From: Mordavella massiliensis
GTDB lineage: Bacteria; Bacillota; Clostridia; Lachnospirales; Lachnospiraceae
Assembly (NCBI RefSeq): GCF_016901695.1
Contig: NZ_JACJKS010000005.1
Location: 62,001-126,000 of the forward strand
Direction: 5' to 3'
DNA length: 64,000 nucleotides
This document shows positions 60,939 to 64,000 of the stretch, piece after piece (the stretch's first letter is position 1; every line of letters starts with the position of its first letter). The position numbers were made by a program, and so were the translations under genes. Below the pieces are notes generated by a model, which was given only the letters and a program-made list of their open reading frames with translations, was not told the DNA's origin and did no database searches.

Positions 60939-62001
60939 ATGCCTGCAGTTTTCTTTTCAGCATCTCCGGGTTGGACGCGTAGGCCAGCGCTTCCTCCGGG
61001 GAGAGAAGGCCTCTGGCGCACATCTTCTGCAGACTCACGTCCATGGAGAACATGGCGTCGGAGGCAGAGGAGTAGATCAGCCCGTCGATCTGATGGATCT
61101 TGTTCTCGCGGATCATATTGCGCACGGCGGGCGTCACCGTCATCATCTCAAATGCGGGGAACAGACCGTCGCCGCCGCTGACGGGGATGAGCTGCTGGGA
61201 GACGACGGCCCGGAGAACGGAGGAAAGCTGGACGGCGATCTGCCGCTGCTGGTCCGGCGGGAAGACGTCGATGATCCGGTCAATGGTGTTGGCTGCGCCC
61301 TGCGTGTGCAGGGTGGAGAGGACCAGATGCCCGGTCTCCGCCGCCGTCATGGCGATGGAGATCGTCTCCAGATCGCGCATCTCGCCAAGGAGGATCACGT
61401 CGGGGCTCTGCCGCAGGGAAGCGCGCAGGGCGGATACATAGCTCCTGGTGTCGGAACTGATCTCCCGCTGGCTCACGATGCTCTTCTTGTGCCGGTGGAG
61501 GAATTCCAGCGGGTCTTCCAGCGTGATGATATGTTTTTCATAGGCGCGGTTGATGGCGTCGATGATGCAGGCCAGGGTCGTGGACTTGCCGCTTCCTGCA
61601 GGGCCTGTCACAAGCACAAGACCGTGGCTTAAATCCCCAAGTCCGGTCACCTGCTCCGGAATGCCAAGGGAGGCGGCGTCCGGCAGATCGAAGGAGATCA
61701 CCCGGATCACAGCGGCCATGGATCCCCTCTGCATGTAGGCGCTGATGCGGAAGCGGGAGAGGCCTGGCACGGCGAAGGAGAAATCATCGTCGCCCCGCTT
61801 CAGGAAACGGCTGATATCCCGGCCCGCGGCCATCTGATAAATTTCCCGGATCAGCAGTTCTGTCTGGTCGGGCATGATCCACTCCTCATTCAGGGTCAGG
61901 ATCTTGCCGTCTTTTTTATAGGAGAGGGGACGCCCGGCCACGATGAAGAGGTCTGAGGCGCCCAGATGTGCAGTCTCTGTCAGAAAATCAATTGCTTTCA
62001 T
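60937..62001 (-). CDS. pilT: PilT-type retraction ATPase
   Basis: A 354-residue secretion ATPase of the GspE/PilT family. N-terminal HLGASDLFIVAGRPLSYKKDG and FLKRGDDDFSFAVPGLSRFRISAYMQRG precede Walker A GPAGSGKSTTL, the Asp box ITLEDPLEFLH, Walker B VILLGEMRDLETI and the His box LVLSTLHTQGAANTIDRIIDVF. It should power pilus retraction. ATG 62001 has an aaaggaac SD. The stop is one base into the terminator palindrome. Confidence 0.93.
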   Translation of the reverse strand: MKAIDFLTETAHLGASDLFIVAGRPLSYKKDGKILTLNEEWIMPDQTELLIREIYQMAAGRDISRFLKRGDDDFSFAVPGLSRFRISAYMQRGSMAAVIRVISFDLPDAASLGIPEQVTGLGDLSHGLVLVTGPAGSGKSTTLACIIDAINRAYEKHIITLEDPLEFLHRHKKSIVSQREISSDTRSYVSALRASLRQSPDVILLGEMRDLETISIAMTAAETGHLVLSTLHTQGAANTIDRIIDVFPPDQQRQIAVQLSSVLRAVVSQQLIPVSGGDGLFPAFEMMTVTPAVRNMIRENKIHQIDGLIYSSASDAMFSMDVSLQKMCARGLLSPEEALAYASNPEMLKRKLQA

Positions 62002-62047
62002 GAGAAAAGTTCCTTTCTGTGATAGATAATCCGCTCCGGCCGGCCGG

Positions 62048-62530
62048 CTATTCCGGTTCGTACAGCGGCAGGGGGGTATCCGGATCCCACTCGTGGGCCA
62101 CTTCTGTGTTCCAGGCAAGGATCCGGTAACGGCTGCCGTCCGGATACTTCTCGTAGGAGAGTTCCACCGCGACATGGAGCCGCTGTTCTTCCCCGCAGGG
62201 TACGTCGTAGGAAAGATGGGCGTCGTCTGTAAATGCGATGCCGTCTGCGCCTTCAAGCTGGCTGCGGACTGCCCGGTAAAAGGCGTCCGAGTCTGCGGCG
62301 TCCAGGTTGGAATCGATGCAGTGTACGACGGACAGCAGGATATCGCCGGCGGCATTCTCGGCCTCATTTAAGACGGTGATCCTGTCGGCCAGGCGACGGC
62401 TCTGGTCCAGATCGGACCGGGCGGTCATAAGGGAGAGCACGGCAAAGGTGATCAGGCACAGCATGACGAAGATGAGGACGACAGAGGCAATGCCGGTACT
62501 GCGGAAGGAGCGGGAGGATCTCTCGTTCAT
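62048..62530 (-). CDS. Membrane-anchored pilus-associated protein, unknown
   Basis: A 160-residue protein with an N-terminal membrane segment (TGIASVVLIFVMLCLITFAVLSLM) and an external domain (YDVPCGEEQRLHVAVELSYEKYPDGSRYRILAWNTEV). The layout is like minor pilins but there is no prepilin cleavage motif. It overlaps the preceding pseudopilin gene by 4 bp. Confidence 0.65.
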   Translation of the reverse strand: MNERSSRSFRSTGIASVVLIFVMLCLITFAVLSLMTARSDLDQSRRLADRITVLNEAENAAGDILLSVVHCIDSNLDAADSDAFYRAVRSQLEGADGIAFTDDAHLSYDVPCGEEQRLHVAVELSYEKYPDGSRYRILAWNTEVAHEWDPDTPLPLYEPE

Positions 62531-62979
62531 GGCTGCGCCTCCTCTCCGGCTGCGCCCGGCTGTGACGGAAAGCGGAGCGCAAGTTCATAGATGACGCTGC
62601 CGTCCCTGCCAGCGACCGTGATGGCGGCTTCCGTCAGGCCCTCCGTATCCCTGCTGCGGACGGTCATGGTGCAGTCTGCCTCCTTCGGGGCGCAGGGCTG
62701 CCGGTCCGCGTCAAAGCAGACGACGGCATCCGCGCCGGAGATCTCCGCTTCCGGGTAATAGTCCCCAAGAGAAGCCAGAGAACCACCTGTGCTCCGGAGC
62801 ACGGAAGCCGCGCTTTGAGCCTGCCGGGAAGCGAAGGACAGATCCCGGGCGGCCTGGCTGGTCAGATGGGCGCGGGCGAAGACCTGGATGCAGACGGCGC
62901 TTCCAAGGGCAAAGAACAGGATCGCGATGATCAGCTCCAGAAGAAACAGGCCGGAGCGGGAATGACTGGTATGGTTCAT
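62527..62979 (-). CDS. Pseudopilin-like protein
   Basis: A 150-residue protein with a type IV prepilin-like start: a basic leader, then SGLFLLELIIAILFFALG with a Glu five or so residues after the putative cleavage. The body is short and beta-rich. It overlaps both neighbours by 4 bp. Confidence 0.72.
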   Translation of the reverse strand: MNHTSHSRSGLFLLELIIAILFFALGSAVCIQVFARAHLTSQAARDLSFASRQAQSAASVLRSTGGSLASLGDYYPEAEISGADAVVCFDADRQPCAPKEADCTMTVRSRDTEGLTEAAITVAGRDGSVIYELALRFPSQPGAAGEEAQP

Positions 62980-63482
62980 GGCTGTATCGCCTCCTCCTCT
63001 GTCAGATGCCGGATGCCGGACCGGACATACACAAGATAAGCGGCCCGGTTCCCGGAAGCGTCCGTGGCGGACAGCAGAAGAAAGCCGCCCGGTTTTTCTT
63101 CTACTGAGAAATCAGTTACTGTCAGAACAGCATCCTTTTCCGAGACGGAGACGGACGTCCCCTCTTTTACCACAGCCTCGCAGAGCGCGTCTCCAAGCGG
63201 GTAGATGTACGTCTGATAGGAGCTCCCGGAAGTTTCGTCTGCCAGCACAAGAGCCGGCCTGCCGCCGATCTCTGTCAGGGCGATGCGTCCGCTGGCGTCG
63301 TGCTGCCGGATCTTCTCCGCCACATAGGCGAAAGCGGTCCCCGTGGAATACGTATCTTCCATATTTCCGGCGATGCGCTGGTATACGCCCGCGCCGGTCA
63401 TCACAACGAGGAAGGCGCATATGGTGAAGATGCAGAACAGGGACAGGGGAAAGAGAAAACCGGCGCTGTGTCTGTGTCTCAT
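62976..63482 (-). CDS. DUF4860-like membrane protein
   Basis: A 168-residue protein with a prepilin-like start (MRHRHSAGFLFPLSLFCIFTICAFLVVM) and a beta-rich external part (GNMEDTYSTGTAFAYVAEKIRQHD, GALCEAVVKEGTSV-type). This matches proteins I know as DUF4860 in clostridial pilus operons. Start ATG 63482 follows gaaagggggacgtctc; a longer reading to 63761 lacks SD. Confidence 0.72.
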   Translation of the reverse strand: MRHRHSAGFLFPLSLFCIFTICAFLVVMTGAGVYQRIAGNMEDTYSTGTAFAYVAEKIRQHDASGRIALTEIGGRPALVLADETSGSSYQTYIYPLGDALCEAVVKEGTSVSVSEKDAVLTVTDFSVEEKPGGFLLLSATDASGNRAAYLVYVRSGIRHLTEEEAIQP

Positions 63483-63829
63483 GAGACGTCCCCCTTTCCG
63501 TCCCCGGACAGCGGGATCACCGTCACGTCCGGCATCAGGTTGGAGCCGACGGCCTCGTAGGAGATCACGTATTTTTCCCGGTCGTATGCGACATGATAAT
63601 GCTCCTCCAGATAGGAGATGTCTTCCGGATAAAATCCCTCCAGCGCATAGCATTGTACCGCGCCGCGCAGGACGGCTCCCCGCAGGTTCCTGATCTCCTG
63701 CTCTGACGCCGACGCGGAGACGGAGGACAGGCCTGCCAGGAAGGCGGCGATGACTGCGCAAAAGAGCAGGATGGGAAGCAGCGGGCGGACAGAATGCAGT
63801 CTGCCGCGCTTTTTTTCAAAACGGTTCAT
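63479..63829 (-). CDS. Membrane-anchored pilus operon protein, unknown
   Basis: A 116-residue protein with one membrane segment (LLPILLFCAVIAAFLAGLSSV) and an external part (LRGAVLRGAVQCYALEGFYPEDISYLEEHYHVAYDREKYVISYEAVGSNLMPDVTVIPL in residues about 50-108). It resembles small hypothetical proteins between pilC and DUF4860 genes. The start at 63829 has cggaggtg 11 bases upstream. It overlaps the next gene by 4 bp. Confidence 0.65.
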   Translation of the reverse strand: MNRFEKKRGRLHSVRPLLPILLFCAVIAAFLAGLSSVSASASEQEIRNLRGAVLRGAVQCYALEGFYPEDISYLEEHYHVAYDREKYVISYEAVGSNLMPDVTVIPLSGDGKGDVS

Positions 63830-63874
63830 GCTGATCTTACACCTCCGGATCAAAAATTTACATGACAGCATAAG

Positions 63875-64000
63875 TTATCCTATGCCGGTCATCACGCCCA
63901 TAAGCGGAAGCATGACAGAAAGAAGGATCATGCCGACTGCTACGGAGAGAATGGCGACCAGCGTCGGCTCCAGTTTGGAGACGATACTGTCCAGACTCTC
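63875..64000 (-). CDS. Type II secretion/pilus F-type protein, C-terminal end (partial)
   Basis: Only the last 41 residues are inside the window: ESLDSIVSKLEPTLVAILSV, then a membrane segment and MLPLMGVMTGIG. The pattern, a final transmembrane helix after LEP, is the C-terminus of GspF/PilC inner-membrane proteins. The rest lies beyond 64,000. Confidence 0.8.
   Translation of the reverse strand, partial: ESLDSIVSKLEPTLVAILSVAVGMILLSVMLPLMGVMTGIG

Noticed and set aside
61093-61632. Plus-strand frame inside pilT
   Set aside because: Antisense to a gene with all PilT motifs.

Overview
The window reads as chromosome of a spore-forming, Gram-positive Clostridia member, most likely family Lachnospiraceae. 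The evidence is a complete spoIIAA-spoIIAB-sigF set followed by spoVA genes, a T-box-controlled valS, a lipoteichoic-acid-synthase-like gene, class C sortases with LPXTG proteins, and the high-GC, SD-rich gene style of the core. I cannot name a genus. No rRNA, tRNA or CRISPR array was seen.

Region 1 (1-15,235) is accessory DNA. A mobilizable element carries a sigma-like factor, an HTH protein, a candidate oriT, MobC, a MobA/VirD2-type relaxase, a Cys-rich protein, a RepA-N replication initiator, a DnaC-like loader, TnpW and a large serine recombinase with a DUF4368-type tail. AT-rich cargo lies beside it: a SAM methyltransferase, an XRE regulator with a CPBP-family membrane protease, and an ABC exporter preceded by what looks like a yybP-ykoY (Mn2+) riboswitch with its own terminator. 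The region ends in a 5'-truncated serine recombinase that runs directly into the 3' part of a protein-ADP-ribose hydrolase (macro domain) gene. This suggests an element integrated inside that gene.

Region 2 (15,275-36,923) is core chromosome. It holds promoter, T-box, valS, LTA synthase, folC and a TPR membrane protein; then spoIIA; then, behind a good sigma-G promoter, a 58-aa membrane peptide and spoVAA-AB-AC-AD-AE. A DivIVA-like coiled-coil gene follows with four signalling genes (degenerate GGDEF, a CheR-type PAS module, NTF2/PAS/GGDEF, and Cache-GGDEF-EAL). After these come cobO, a small alarmone synthetase and a YitT-family protein.

Region 3 (36,971-43,266) is the phosphate regulon: a repeated Pho-box-like motif, pstS-pstC-pstA-pstB-phoU and a PhoB/PhoR-type two-component pair. 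The two halves of PstS are in reversed order compared with the usual protein.

Region 4 (43,341-60,938) is a cell-surface locus. A BTAD regulator with a degenerate GGDEF tail comes first, then two unknown cytoplasmic proteins, signal peptidase I, and a 2079-residue LPGTG-anchored protein with Cys/His repeats and a catalytically dead CHAP-like domain. These are followed by an LPETG major pilin, two class C sortases, a Cna-B-like subunit, two TasA/camelysin-like proteins, two further surface proteins and a SipW-type signal peptidase. The layout suggests that a sortase-built pilus and SipW-processed fibre proteins are made from one locus.

Region 5 (60,937-64,000, minus strand) is a type IV pilus/type II secretion-like operon (F-type membrane protein, pseudopilin-like proteins, DUF4860-like protein, PilT) converging on region 4 at a perfect palindromic terminator.
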